Both the position numbers and the translations under genes were made by a program. Of a stretch of DNA of 64,000 bases, positions 1 to 8,427 are shown one piece after another (within the stretch, counting starts at the first letter, position 1; each line of letters starts with the position of its first letter). A model generated the notes under the pieces. The model had not been told where the DNA came from. It saw only the letters and a program-made list of their open reading frames with translations, and ran no database searches. Origin of the DNA: Candidatus Melainabacteria bacterium (GTDB lineage Bacteria > Cyanobacteriota > Vampirovibrionia > Obscuribacterales > Obscuribacteraceae); the NCBI GenBank assembly GCA_003151275.1, contig PLXC01000120.1, positions 48,976 to 112,975 of the forward strand, in the 5' to 3' direction.

Positions 1-93
1 GAGCCTTCCGCAGACAACTAGAGATTAGCAGTTCCGAACGAAATTTCTCTGTGCGCGCAAAAGGCTATCCTGGTCGTGACCCTGCCCTTCTCG

Positions 94-1926
94 TCACCTC
101 CACTCAACAAGCCGTGGACCGAAGGTGTTCTGCAACTTTAATAGACCGGCATCGGTTAACTTGTGACAGCCTTTCACTTGCAACGTTTGGAGATTTTTCA
201 TGCTGCACAAGGCCGGCACGCTCGCGTTAGTAATGTTTGTGCTCGACAAACACAAATGACGCAAAGTTGGCATGGTTGCAAGCTTTGCTACGTTAGCATC
301 ATCAATCAAGGTGCCATAAGCATTGATTTTCTTCAATTTGGTCTTAGCAAGAATGCCAAGATTTTTAAAGGGCAGCATTGTCAAATCGATGGAGTGCAAA
401 GTTTTGCTTTGAGCACTGTAAGTCAACGACAATTCAGTAAGATGGACGTTATTGCCAATGTTCAGCACTTCCAATAGTGGCAACGTTATTAATGCCTTGA
501 CGCCGTGATCTGTATAACTTATCGATCCTGGCACTTCGACAACCTTCAAGGTTTTGATTTTAGCTATTTCCTCAAGTGTTTCGTCGCTTGGATCGCTATT
601 TGCGAAATAAAATTGTCTAAGTGGAAGTTTTGCCAGTTCCTTAATTCCAGCAGCCGTGATGTGTGTGCAGTCTTGCAAATCCAGCATAAGCAATTCAGGA
701 AACACTGCCGTGATCGACTTCATCGCTTCATTGTCGATAGCTATGTTTTTCGTTGGACCGAACTTCTCGCTCTCGCGATAACTACCTCGATACCTTCTTT
801 GAAAGTCAACAAGTTCAGCACCGAATTCCCGATCGGCCATTGCCGCTACAGTTACCGGGGGGGCAGGAGCTGGAGCCGTGATCGAAGGAATCGGCTGCGA
901 AACTTCAGATTTTGTGAGAGGAGGATGCGGTGTCATGTTTGTTGCTTGATATATCATCCAAGCAGTAGCCACTAAAACCGCACAAGTGCCAAAGCCGATT
1001 GCGATCCCTCGCACACTATTTGCAGTCTTAGCTTTAGCATCACAAGCAGCTGTCATGGATTCAAATCGCTCGTTTGGATCCTTCGCCAGAAGTTTGCCAA
1101 CCACTTTTTCCAGATCCTTTGAAAAATCCCTGCCGAGCGAGACCTGCTTCAGAGACTGAGGCGCGTCGGAAATGTGATGCATCATCACTTCCATCGCACT
1201 TGTACTGACAAATGGAGGGGAACCGGTCAGACATTCGTACAAGACACACCCCAGCGAATACTGGTCTGATCGAGCGTCAATATTCTTACCGATGCACTGT
1301 TCGGGGCTCATATATGCGGGGCTGCCAAAAATTTCCCCTGTCTGAGTCAAATTGGGCGCACTCTGCGTTTCTTCTATCTTTGCTATGCCGAAATCTAGAA
1401 TTTTAACGACATCGCCCGTGCCTTGAAGAATAATGATGTTGCTCGGTTTGAGATCCCTGTGGATAACATTATGCTTGTGTGCGTGAGCAAGAGCATCCGC
1501 TACTTGAGTCAAAATTTTCAAGGATCTCTGGGTATCAAGAGCTCCTTCTTTGCTTATGATCTCTGAGAGCGACTCCCCCTTTATATAATCCATAACGATG
1601 AATGGGCAATCTTCATCAGTCTCGAAGTGATTGATTTTGATTATATTTGGATGTTCTAGCCGCCCAATGGCCTTTGCTTCTTGTTGGAAGCGCATCAGCC
1701 ATTTGCTAGTCAGAACCAAGTGGGGATGCAAGAATTTCAACGCAACGGTGCGGCCCAGCACTAAATCTCGACAGCGATAGACGGTGCCCATGCCCCCATC
1801 TCCAAGCTTCATTTCAACGCAATACTGCCCTGAAATTATGGTACCTGCCTCGAAGTCAGTCGAAAGACGAGCTTTCGGCGGCGTGCCGAAACGCTCCTCC
1901 ACCGGCGTGATTTCTCTGTCTGGCAT
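94..1926 (-). CDS. Membrane Ser/Thr protein kinase with C-terminal leucine-rich repeats
   Basis: Hanks-type kinase of 610 aa. Visible kinase motifs are the glycine loop GDGGMGTVY (about residues 42-50), the catalytic lysine in VALKF (K64), HRDLKPSN (about 155-162), ILDFGIAK (Mg-binding Asp) and the activation segment GSPAYMSPEQ. A single hydrophobic span follows at about residues 305-325 (GIAIGFGTCAVLVATAWMIY). The rest is a set of LRRs of the GALA/AMN1 type (LLMLDLQDC, LRHLCLSSTNI), probably outside the membrane. The layout suggests an inner-membrane receptor kinase sensing a protein ligand; substrate unknown. The start ATG is preceded by AGGA at about 8 nt. It is clearly paralogous to the protein at 25686-27572, including the N-terminal PVEER motif. 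The gene stands alone, and its 3' end lies near the window edge. Confidence 0.93.
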   Translation of the reverse strand: MPDREITPVEERFGTPPKARLSTDFEAGTIISGQYCVEMKLGDGGMGTVYRCRDLVLGRTVALKFLHPHLVLTSKWLMRFQQEAKAIGRLEHPNIIKINHFETDEDCPFIVMDYIKGESLSEIISKEGALDTQRSLKILTQVADALAHAHKHNVIHRDLKPSNIIILQGTGDVVKILDFGIAKIEETQSAPNLTQTGEIFGSPAYMSPEQCIGKNIDARSDQYSLGCVLYECLTGSPPFVSTSAMEVMMHHISDAPQSLKQVSLGRDFSKDLEKVVGKLLAKDPNERFESMTAACDAKAKTANSVRGIAIGFGTCAVLVATAWMIYQATNMTPHPPLTKSEVSQPIPSITAPAPAPPVTVAAMADREFGAELVDFQRRYRGSYRESEKFGPTKNIAIDNEAMKSITAVFPELLMLDLQDCTHITAAGIKELAKLPLRQFYFANSDPSDETLEEIAKIKTLKVVEVPGSISYTDHGVKALITLPLLEVLNIGNNVHLTELSLTYSAQSKTLHSIDLTMLPFKNLGILAKTKLKKINAYGTLIDDANVAKLATMPTLRHLCLSSTNITNASVPALCSMKNLQTLQVKGCHKLTDAGLLKLQNTFGPRLVEWR

Positions 1927-2070
1927 GAGAGTTTCCTCGAATTACGGGATCCACGGACGCGATACAGTCGGCACCACAAACGGTGCCGCTGGTAAGTTGG
2001 CAAATTTGCTATTGAGACAATCTATACGCTTTATATTACAGCGTTGTTAACGAAAAGAAGGCGTTGTTTA

Positions 2071-2102
2071 AACGAAAAGAAGGGAGCCTTTCGGCCCCCC
2101 TT
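2071..2102 (-). terminator. Rho-independent terminator of the 2157-4139 gene
   Basis: On the minus strand a stem AAGGG(G)GGCC / GGC(T)CCCTT with a GAAA loop is followed by CTTTTCGTTT. It lies about 55 nt past the stop codon of the minus-strand gene that ends at 2157. Just beyond it, a 20-22 bp unit (gcgttgtt..aacgaaaagaag) is present twice in tandem at 2041-2080. Confidence 0.7.
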
Positions 2103-2156
2103 CGGACAATCTATCTTACAAATCGACGTTGATTCAGTATGGTGCTCTCAACTTCC

Positions 2157-4139
2157 TCAATTCGTCGGCGGAGGAGGCGAATTGGGGTTAGGCAACAAAT
2201 CCTGCGGAATTACGTAGTCTCCTTTTTCATAATTACCTGGATTGGCGCCGGTAGCATCTTGCGATAGTCCGTTTTGGCCTCTGTTAGCTTTCACTATCTC
2301 ATCCAAGACTTGGTTGGTGTCCTTGCCGCTCGCCTTGGCGAGCTGGTCAGCATAATTCCACAGCCAGTGTCCGCTTCCACCTGCAAGGGTGAACGTGGTA
2401 TTACCCTGGGCATCGGTCTTAGTCTCAAAAGGCACTTTACTTGCGTCACCAGGTTTGGTCGAAGTTGCCGCGGGGTCTGCTCCTGCCACCGGTCCGTCAG
2501 CAGTATCACTATGAAGTTTGTTGTCTGGAGTCACGACAAGCGTCTTTCCGTCACGAACGATGGATACGTTGCCGGCAGAATCTACCGAAGTGTCGGTAAA
2601 TGGTGCGGCAGTAGTCGTCGGATTTCCTTGGGCGTCGGTTGTAACCCACTTTCCACTGCTGTCTCTTACAAACGCTGTGTCAGCTCCCTTAGAGTCAGTA
2701 CGAGTTAGTCCTGTCACCTTTGTAGGATCAGTCGCATCGTAAGTAAACTTTGATGCCGAGCCATCACCATAATTAATTCCGGTAATCTGACTGCTGGTAT
2801 TGACCGCAATTTCGGTTGTCTGTGTCTGTCCGGGGATTGGCTTACCAGCGCTATCTAATGCTGGGTAATTTTGCTTGTAAGAAAAGTCAGATGACGGAGC
2901 ACTGGCGTTACCGTGATCGTCGACTACATTCCAGCCTCCATCTTTGTTCTGGAAAGCGTATTGACCATCGCTGGTAATAACTGGGTTCTTGTTGCCAGCA
3001 GAATCATCGATAGTACCGTCAGCTTTCATTGGGCCCCAAACGCCCTTGTCGTTTGCTTTATAAACAACCGGTGCGCCTCCATCAGCTGGCGTTTCGGTAA
3101 TGCGGTTAATCTTGCCGTTGGCGTCATACTCAAACTGCTCGGCTCGACCGTTGTCGTAGCTGATCTTAGTCGTGTTACCGGCTGCATCTTTGACCACTGA
3201 AGGCGGTGCTACAGCGTCGCTGTTGTGAGCAGCGTTGAAGGCATTCGCTAAATCACCATAGCTCTTTTTGCCGTTCTTGATGTCGTCTGAACTAATGCCG
3301 GAAATTCCAAAATCAGAACTCAGCTCGCTAACGCTGAAGCCATCACTGATCTTATCGGTGCTGCCGTCTTGCTTCTTGAGACCGTCAAACTTGCCGTCTT
3401 TAATATCTTGCACAACTTGATAGTTGGGATCATGTTTGTCGTGTGAGTTCAGCCAGGAATTGAGATCATCGCTGCTAATATTTCCATCGGCTTTGCCACC
3501 ATCTTTGGCAGTATCTAGTTGTTGAATAAGCGGGGCTTCACCGTTTGGACCTTTCTGGAACAACTGGCTAAGTTTAGCGTGGTCTTGCGCATCAGTTAAG
3601 CCGCGATTCCCAGAGACTCGATCTTTCTGGTCGAAGTAAGCTTGTGTGCTCTTCGGTCCAAGATAGGCGTCGTGACCAGGGTCGCCACCGGTGGCTGCCG
3701 TGGCAGCATCAAATGTACCACCAGCCTCTAATTGAGCACCGTACGCCTTAATAAGTTCTCCGTTAAAATTGTTCTGCATCAGACTGGTTGCAGCACCAAT
3801 AGCATCATGACTGATGCCGGTATCAGGAAGATTATTACGGCCACTATCACCACCTTGCTTAGAGCTTAGTTTGTGGAGAATATCTTTGTTGTCTTTGGCC
3901 CATTCGAGTGAGATATCTGGCAGAGTGCCATTAGTCTGCAGGTCTTTGACCAGGGCGGTCTGGTAATTCTTAAAATCTTGCTGTGTGTAGCCATTTTTAC
4001 CGACTTGATCGTAGTGCTGTTGCACTTCGCTGTTCAACGCTTGGTAGGCCGAAGCGGCGCCCTTTTCGCCACCTTTATCCGTTGATTTGATTTTATCGGC
4101 GGTATTTTGCGCTTCTTTCGTATTATCGGTAGCGACCAT
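2157..4139 (-). CDS. Large soluble mosaic protein: EF-hand-like, YD-repeat-like and LysM-like parts
   Basis: 660 aa with no signal peptide or membrane span. An EF-hand-like loop DTAKDGGKADGNISSDDL lies near residue 210. From about 330 to 560 come YD/RHS-like strands (NTTKISYDNGRAEQFEYDANG, GDGSASKFTYDATDPTK). The C-terminal 90 residues (HWLWNYADQLAKASGK...ANRGQNG...GDYVIP) resemble a LysM module. The N-terminus is Lys/Asp/Gln-rich. The start ATG has a strong AAGGAG 8 nt upstream. Similar YD-like segments occur in the proteins at 27641-31276 and 50155-51717, so this looks like a lineage-specific surface or secreted family. Function is not known; export without a signal peptide would need a dedicated route. 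Confidence 0.8.
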   Translation of the reverse strand: MVATDNTKEAQNTADKIKSTDKGGEKGAASAYQALNSEVQQHYDQVGKNGYTQQDFKNYQTALVKDLQTNGTLPDISLEWAKDNKDILHKLSSKQGGDSGRNNLPDTGISHDAIGAATSLMQNNFNGELIKAYGAQLEAGGTFDAATAATGGDPGHDAYLGPKSTQAYFDQKDRVSGNRGLTDAQDHAKLSQLFQKGPNGEAPLIQQLDTAKDGGKADGNISSDDLNSWLNSHDKHDPNYQVVQDIKDGKFDGLKKQDGSTDKISDGFSVSELSSDFGISGISSDDIKNGKKSYGDLANAFNAAHNSDAVAPPSVVKDAAGNTTKISYDNGRAEQFEYDANGKINRITETPADGGAPVVYKANDKGVWGPMKADGTIDDSAGNKNPVITSDGQYAFQNKDGGWNVVDDHGNASAPSSDFSYKQNYPALDSAGKPIPGQTQTTEIAVNTSSQITGINYGDGSASKFTYDATDPTKVTGLTRTDSKGADTAFVRDSSGKWVTTDAQGNPTTTAAPFTDTSVDSAGNVSIVRDGKTLVVTPDNKLHSDTADGPVAGADPAATSTKPGDASKVPFETKTDAQGNTTFTLAGGSGHWLWNYADQLAKASGKDTNQVLDEIVKANRGQNGLSQDATGANPGNYEKGDYVIPQDLLPNPNSPPPPTN

Positions 4140-4518
4140 AATTTTTACTCCTTGGCTTGGCTGTTAAACGAGCCAGCAAATATGTTTTAAGAGTTTCCAG
4201 GCGGCTAGCTAAAGCTCAAGAGCTTCATACCCCGCAGAGAACTGTAGTAAACAAGCCTGGTTGGGCTTTGAAACGGTATATGCTTTTTTGGTTGCAGGCA
4301 TCACCATCTTCTACGAGGATTAGATACTTGTCATTGGGGAAAATACGTAGTCAAGATGAAATGTTGTCTGCAATACAAACATTCGTGTGGTCCCTCTTCC
4401 CCGAGCAAGGAAGCTGTTCGCAGTATAAACAGAACTATGTGGCATTTTCGGGACAATGATGCACAAAGCCAAAACGGTCCCCTGATAATATGGACGAGAT
4501 TCACCAGAAGGGCACGTT
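4140..4518. promoter_or_regulatory. Divergent intergenic region (379 bp)
   Basis: Lies between the divergent starts at 4139 (minus) and 4519 (plus), so it should carry both promoters. I found no convincing -35/-10 pair, inverted repeat or small gene; open frames inside it have no ribosome-binding sites. Confidence 0.4.
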
Positions 4519-5091
4519 ATGGACACCTCCACCTCTCAGACCAGCGACTTTCAGGTACAAGACCAACATCGCCCCTCAGACGAAGCTGACCGCAGAGCAC
4601 GCGAACTTTTTTTGACAGCCGGTGTGGGCATTCTTTGCAGCAAGATTTTAAAACAATATATGGATCACTGTGAGCAGGCATCTGAGGGCAAGGTGCATGC
4701 CGCCACGACGATGGAACAATATAGTGCCACCGTGAAAGAACTGCTTACGATCAGCATTTGGCTGACACTGTTTGAGCAAGCCACGCAAGAATTACCAACC
4801 TGGTTTAAAGAGTTCATCATCGACTGTCTCGCCATCGCCGATAAGGTACAGCCCAAACCGCCGGCAGCCGAGACGAACAAAAAGTACAATATGAACTCGC
4901 CAGTCACAGAGATTTGCACTGAAGTCTCAATCAGCCTGTGCATGGAATTAGACTTCGGTGCCACTGCAAATGATGCCCTGATTTATCTGGGCCATCTATT
5001 GGCGGAAGCCAGAGCCAATCGATCAGAGCTTCTGGAATTTGCCCTGACGCAACCGGTGGCGGCGCTCGATCTGCGGATCAAGCAAAGTTAA
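4519..5091 (+). CDS. Hypothetical alpha-helical protein, 190 aa
   Basis: Not recognised. It is predicted to be soluble and mostly helical, with no signal peptide. The N-terminal 25 residues are polar (Ser/Thr/Gln/Asp), and several amphipathic helices follow (ARELFLTAGVGILCSKILKQYMD, SIWLTLFEQATQELP). The start ATG has AAGGG about 6 nt upstream. Its last 4 bases overlap the 3' end of the convergent protease gene at 5088-6692, so the two genes share a tail-to-tail stop region. Confidence 0.7.
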   Translation: MDTSTSQTSDFQVQDQHRPSDEADRRARELFLTAGVGILCSKILKQYMDHCEQASEGKVHAATTMEQYSATVKELLTISIWLTLFEQATQELPTWFKEFIIDCLAIADKVQPKPPAAETNKKYNMNSPVTEICTEVSISLCMELDFGATANDALIYLGHLLAEARANRSELLEFALTQPVAALDLRIKQS

Positions 5092-6692
5092 ATATCTGGC
5101 GGGTTGAAGGCAAACAAGAAGGTCGTGACGAAGTTAAATCCGGCGTGACCAATGATTGTCGTTGTCGTATTTGTGTAACGCTTGGCGATTCCCATCAATA
5201 TCGACCAGCCCGCTACCTGAACAATGAAAATGGGCGCATGCTGAAATTGAGCGTGCAGCACACCATGCAAAATTGCCGCTGGCACGATGCCGAAAACGGG
5301 CTGGAGAGCGCCGCGAATCAAGGTTTCTTCACCAACTCCGGCGAAGATCGCAGTGGCGATTGCAAGAACAAGTGCGCCGGTAAATCCGCCCTCCGCCGTG
5401 AAGGTGCCACCGTTATAAAGACTCAGTTTGGTGTCCAACCCTAAATGTGCCCCATGTGTGTACAGCGCCCAAAGATAGTCGTAAAGAAAACTCATCAAAA
5501 TCAAACCAATCCCAAGCGATACCTGTGGACCAGTTGGGCGAACCAATGCCAATCGTTGCAACACTTCTTTGAATTTACGTGTGACGAAAATCCCGCAGCC
5601 GCAGAAAGCCAGCATTACTAACCCGAGTCCGTTGTAGGAGAAAAGTTGATCCAGCGGCAAAGGCAGTGGAATTGGCATGCCTGGCATTTGGAAGTCAGAC
5701 TTTGGCGCCATGGCGGCGAGCAGATAAAACATGGTTTGCACATATATGAATAGTCCGACCATGTGTGGAATTGATGATGGAATGAAAACCCGATTGGCAT
5801 CGAAAGCCGGTTTAAAGGTAGCCCAGTTCTTAACAGACCCTTTTAAAACCGACCAGTCGAACAAGCAGTCCAAAGCGCTTAAAACGTATGAGAGGAGCAT
5901 CCTGAAGCTGCGTACAAGTGAGAACCCTGTGAATGCGCAAGTTACAAAAGTGACTTGCAACACCCATGGATCAAAAGCTTGAAACTCAGCTGGCGCTAAT
6001 CCGCTAGTAGAGATGTAGAAATAGAGAGCAAGACCTAAAAACCAAAAGAAAATTATGCCCCTGAGAATCCATTCGAGCCAAACCTTTCTATTCGTGACTA
6101 CGAAAAGGGAGTCACCTTGAATCTCGGGTTTCAGGGTGCTTGGCTTGGACTGGGGTGTTTGCACTGGTACTGGCACTGGTGCTGGCTCTTGTACCGAGGT
6201 TGACTCTTTTACTGCGACTGGTTCTTGGACCTGGCTTGGCTCTAGGTCTTGGGATTGGGCTGAGTCTAGCGCTTCGACAGGGTCTTTAAACTGGAGTGGC
6301 TCCAAGGCTTCGACGGGGTCTTTAACTTGAACTGGCTCTAAGGCTTGCGCTTGTACCGGGTCCGAAGCTGGGACGGAGTCAACAGTTTGAGCTTCTGTTG
6401 ACGTTGGCGCTTCACTGGGAACAGCTGTAGTGCTTAAAGGAGTTTGAACAGTGGATGCAGGCGCCGCGATGGATGCGGATGCAGCTGAGCTTACCGACGC
6501 ATCTGTGGATTGAGACGGAGCTGTGAATTGAGATGGAGCGTGCGCTTGAGCTTCAGCGTCCAGCTGCGTCTGAGGTTGTCCTAGACTAGAACCGAGCTCT
6601 ACCGCCACTGTGCGTAAGATTCTTTTGCCACCCGCGGCTTGTGCCATCAGACCGAGGATTGCCACGGCCAAAACAATGAAGAAATCAGACAA
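5088..6692 (-). CDS. CPBP-family intramembrane metalloprotease (CAAX protease/ABI type) with long repeat linker
   Basis: 534 aa. The C-terminal CPBP domain shows EETLIRG (E455/E456, R460), HGVLH (H476/H480) and GHAGFN (H516, N520), the three motifs of the family's metal site, within several membrane helices. After one N-terminal hydrophobic helix (FFIVLAVAILGLMAQAAG) there is a roughly 160-residue linker rich in Pro/Val/Gln/Ala/Glu with repeats such as QALEPVQVKDPVEALEPLQ. The membrane part begins near residue 210. The family cleaves prenylated or other membrane substrates, or acts in bacteriocin immunity; the substrate here is unknown. The start is TTG with AGGCGG about 5 nt upstream. It converges on and overlaps the 4519-5091 gene by 4 bp. 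Confidence 0.9.
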   Translation of the reverse strand: MSDFFIVLAVAILGLMAQAAGGKRILRTVAVELGSSLGQPQTQLDAEAQAHAPSQFTAPSQSTDASVSSAASASIAAPASTVQTPLSTTAVPSEAPTSTEAQTVDSVPASDPVQAQALEPVQVKDPVEALEPLQFKDPVEALDSAQSQDLEPSQVQEPVAVKESTSVQEPAPVPVPVQTPQSKPSTLKPEIQGDSLFVVTNRKVWLEWILRGIIFFWFLGLALYFYISTSGLAPAEFQAFDPWVLQVTFVTCAFTGFSLVRSFRMLLSYVLSALDCLFDWSVLKGSVKNWATFKPAFDANRVFIPSSIPHMVGLFIYVQTMFYLLAAMAPKSDFQMPGMPIPLPLPLDQLFSYNGLGLVMLAFCGCGIFVTRKFKEVLQRLALVRPTGPQVSLGIGLILMSFLYDYLWALYTHGAHLGLDTKLSLYNGGTFTAEGGFTGALVLAIATAIFAGVGEETLIRGALQPVFGIVPAAILHGVLHAQFQHAPIFIVQVAGWSILMGIAKRYTNTTTTIIGHAGFNFVTTFLFAFNPPDI

Positions 6693-6862
6693 GGGTCCGC
6701 CTTATATCTAGGAGAATTAAGTCAGGAGAGGGATTTTTAATCAACTTTTTCATGCTATTATATTGTCAAGATTCGGCGAACTGGCTATCTTCTATCATAG
6801 TTGCTTATAGTTGAATCAGCCTGGTTTGTAGAAAGTCCGAAAGTTCGGAGGTGAAAGTTCAC

Positions 6863-7093
6863 ATGATCAAGACAAAGCGTTTAGTGGTTGCAGCAATAGC
6901 CGGTGCGTTCGGCCTCGGTTTGTTCGCGACATCCAGTTTTGCGAGCGGACCAATTATGTTGAGCCCTATTAGCTCGCCAGTACCGGGAGTATTTGTTGCA
7001 CCCACAGTGCACTCAGTTCCCATCAACAAACAAATTCTGAAAACTTATCGTCAGGTACGCGCCTTCTGGCTCTCTAGAGCTATTGTAAGGTAG
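6863..7093 (+). CDS. Small exported protein, 76 aa
   Basis: A signal peptide (basic MIKTKR, hydrophobic core, SSFAS-G cleavage site near residue 29) precedes a mature chain of about 48 residues that is Pro/Val/Ser-rich then basic and ends FWLSRAIVR. No cysteines. I chose ATG 6863 over the in-frame GTG at 6851 because GGAGGTG at 6847-6853 is a textbook ribosome-binding site about 10 nt before the ATG and overlaps that GTG. A strong terminator follows at 7125, so this is a monocistronic gene. Function unknown; a secreted peptide or cell-wall-associated factor is possible. Confidence 0.7.
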   Translation: MIKTKRLVVAAIAGAFGLGLFATSSFASGPIMLSPISSPVPGVFVAPTVHSVPINKQILKTYRQVRAFWLSRAIVR

Positions 7094-7124
7094 GAATCCG
7101 ACTCTAACGCCTTCGGACTTAATT

Positions 7125-7162
7125 CGACGGGTCACCGCCATGGTGGTCCGTCGTGTTTTTTG
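7125..7162 (+). terminator. Rho-independent terminator after the small exported protein
   Basis: CGACGG (7125-7130) pairs with CCGTCG (7148-7153); an inner accgcc/ggtggt stem extends the hairpin. GTGTTTTTT follows. Confidence 0.85.
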
Positions 7163-7483
7163 GAATTGCTTTTTAGTCCTCTGAAGGTTCTTTCACTCTG
7201 CAAAAAAATTGCAAACATTCCGCACTCTCTTTACTGACCGCCACCACAGATGGTGCGAACCTTATCCTCTCTTCTCAAAGTCACTTTTTGCTAGCCAAAT
7301 CATGTGACATCTAAAATTCACCAGGTGGTGCTAACTTAAATGATTTTATTACTCTGCGCAAATTTCTAAACCACATAAGCCATGCCCTTCAAAATATCGG
7401 GCAAAACTGATGCGTGTCTGGCAACAAAGGTCTGCCTCCGTGTACACTCTCACTTTAGTACGGCGCGGATGGACAGGCAATCA
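7163..7483. other. Intergenic region before the response regulator
   Basis: About 320 bp between the terminator and the response-regulator start. It presumably holds that gene's promoter. The reading frame of the regulator stays open up to 7382, but those extra 34 codons do not look like receiver-domain sequence. I saw no inverted repeat or RNA gene. Confidence 0.4.
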
Positions 7484-8161
7484 ATGGCTAAAATTCTTGT
7501 TGTGGAAGATGATCGATTGGTAGCCGAGCTGCTTAAGGATAGACTCCAGCTTGAGCATCATAAGATAGAACTTGCGTTTAACGGGCAGGATGCCCTGGAT
7601 CTAGCTATCTCTTTCCACTTTGACATGCTGATTTTGGATCTCGGGTTGCCCGAACTGGACGGCATAGAGGTCTTAAAGCGCTATCGAGGCAAAGGTGAAA
7701 CCTCGCCCGTTTTGATCCTGACCGGCAAGAACCAAACTCATCAAAAAGAGCAAGGACTGGACGCTGGCGCTGACGACTACATGACCAAACCATATGACAT
7801 CCGAGAGCTCTGTGCCCGAGTTAGAGCTTTGCTAAGGCGCAGTTCCAGTAGCTTGTCCAACGTATTGAAATGCGGAAACATCTCAATGGACACGGAAAGG
7901 GCAGAGGTCAAGGTTGGCGACACTGTCGTCAAGCTTGTGCAAACGGAATATCTTCTGCTCGAGTTTTTGATGAGGAATAAGGGACGCGTCTTCAGCGCGG
8001 ACGAATTGCTGAGAAGTTGTTGGGATTCCGACACCGAAGCAACGGAAGGCGCAGTTAGAACGTACGTTACGAGAATCAGAAAGAAGATCGATCAAGAAGG
8101 CAGTAAATCAATGCTGCAAAGTATTTACGGTCTTGGATATAAGTTGGATGATACCGATTAG
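7484..8161 (+). CDS. OmpR/PhoB-family two-component response regulator
   Basis: 225 aa when started at MAKILVVEDD, the usual length for the family. Receiver domain: acidic pair E8-D9-D10, phospho-acceptor D52 in LILDLGLPELDG, T80 and K102 in TKPYD. The C-terminal winged-helix domain (about 125-223) shows the typical VFSADELL...VRTYVTRIRKKI and YGLGYKL motifs. An in-frame ATG at 7469 is an alternative start. No histidine kinase is adjacent; the nearest kinases in the window are at 12267 and 35016, so it is an orphan here. Confidence 0.93.
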   Translation: MAKILVVEDDRLVAELLKDRLQLEHHKIELAFNGQDALDLAISFHFDMLILDLGLPELDGIEVLKRYRGKGETSPVLILTGKNQTHQKEQGLDAGADDYMTKPYDIRELCARVRALLRRSSSSLSNVLKCGNISMDTERAEVKVGDTVVKLVQTEYLLLEFLMRNKGRVFSADELLRSCWDSDTEATEGAVRTYVTRIRKKIDQEGSKSMLQSIYGLGYKLDDTD

Positions 8162-8427
8162 TGTGATACCACTTCGCTGTTACTCAATGTTACTCACTTT
8201 TATTTGAATATGCCTCTTCGTTTCGGTTAAAAAATAAGGAACTCATTTTCAAAATCTACGAATTCGGTAAGCAAACCGCCATAATTGCGGATGGATAAGT
8301 GCCACCATATAACAACAAAATGGAACACCATCAAAGAACTCGATAACACAAGGATGCCGGGAAGCTAGAGAACTAGCCACAGTTTGACAGGAACGGGACC
8401 AAGAAAATTTGAGGCATTTCAGGACTT

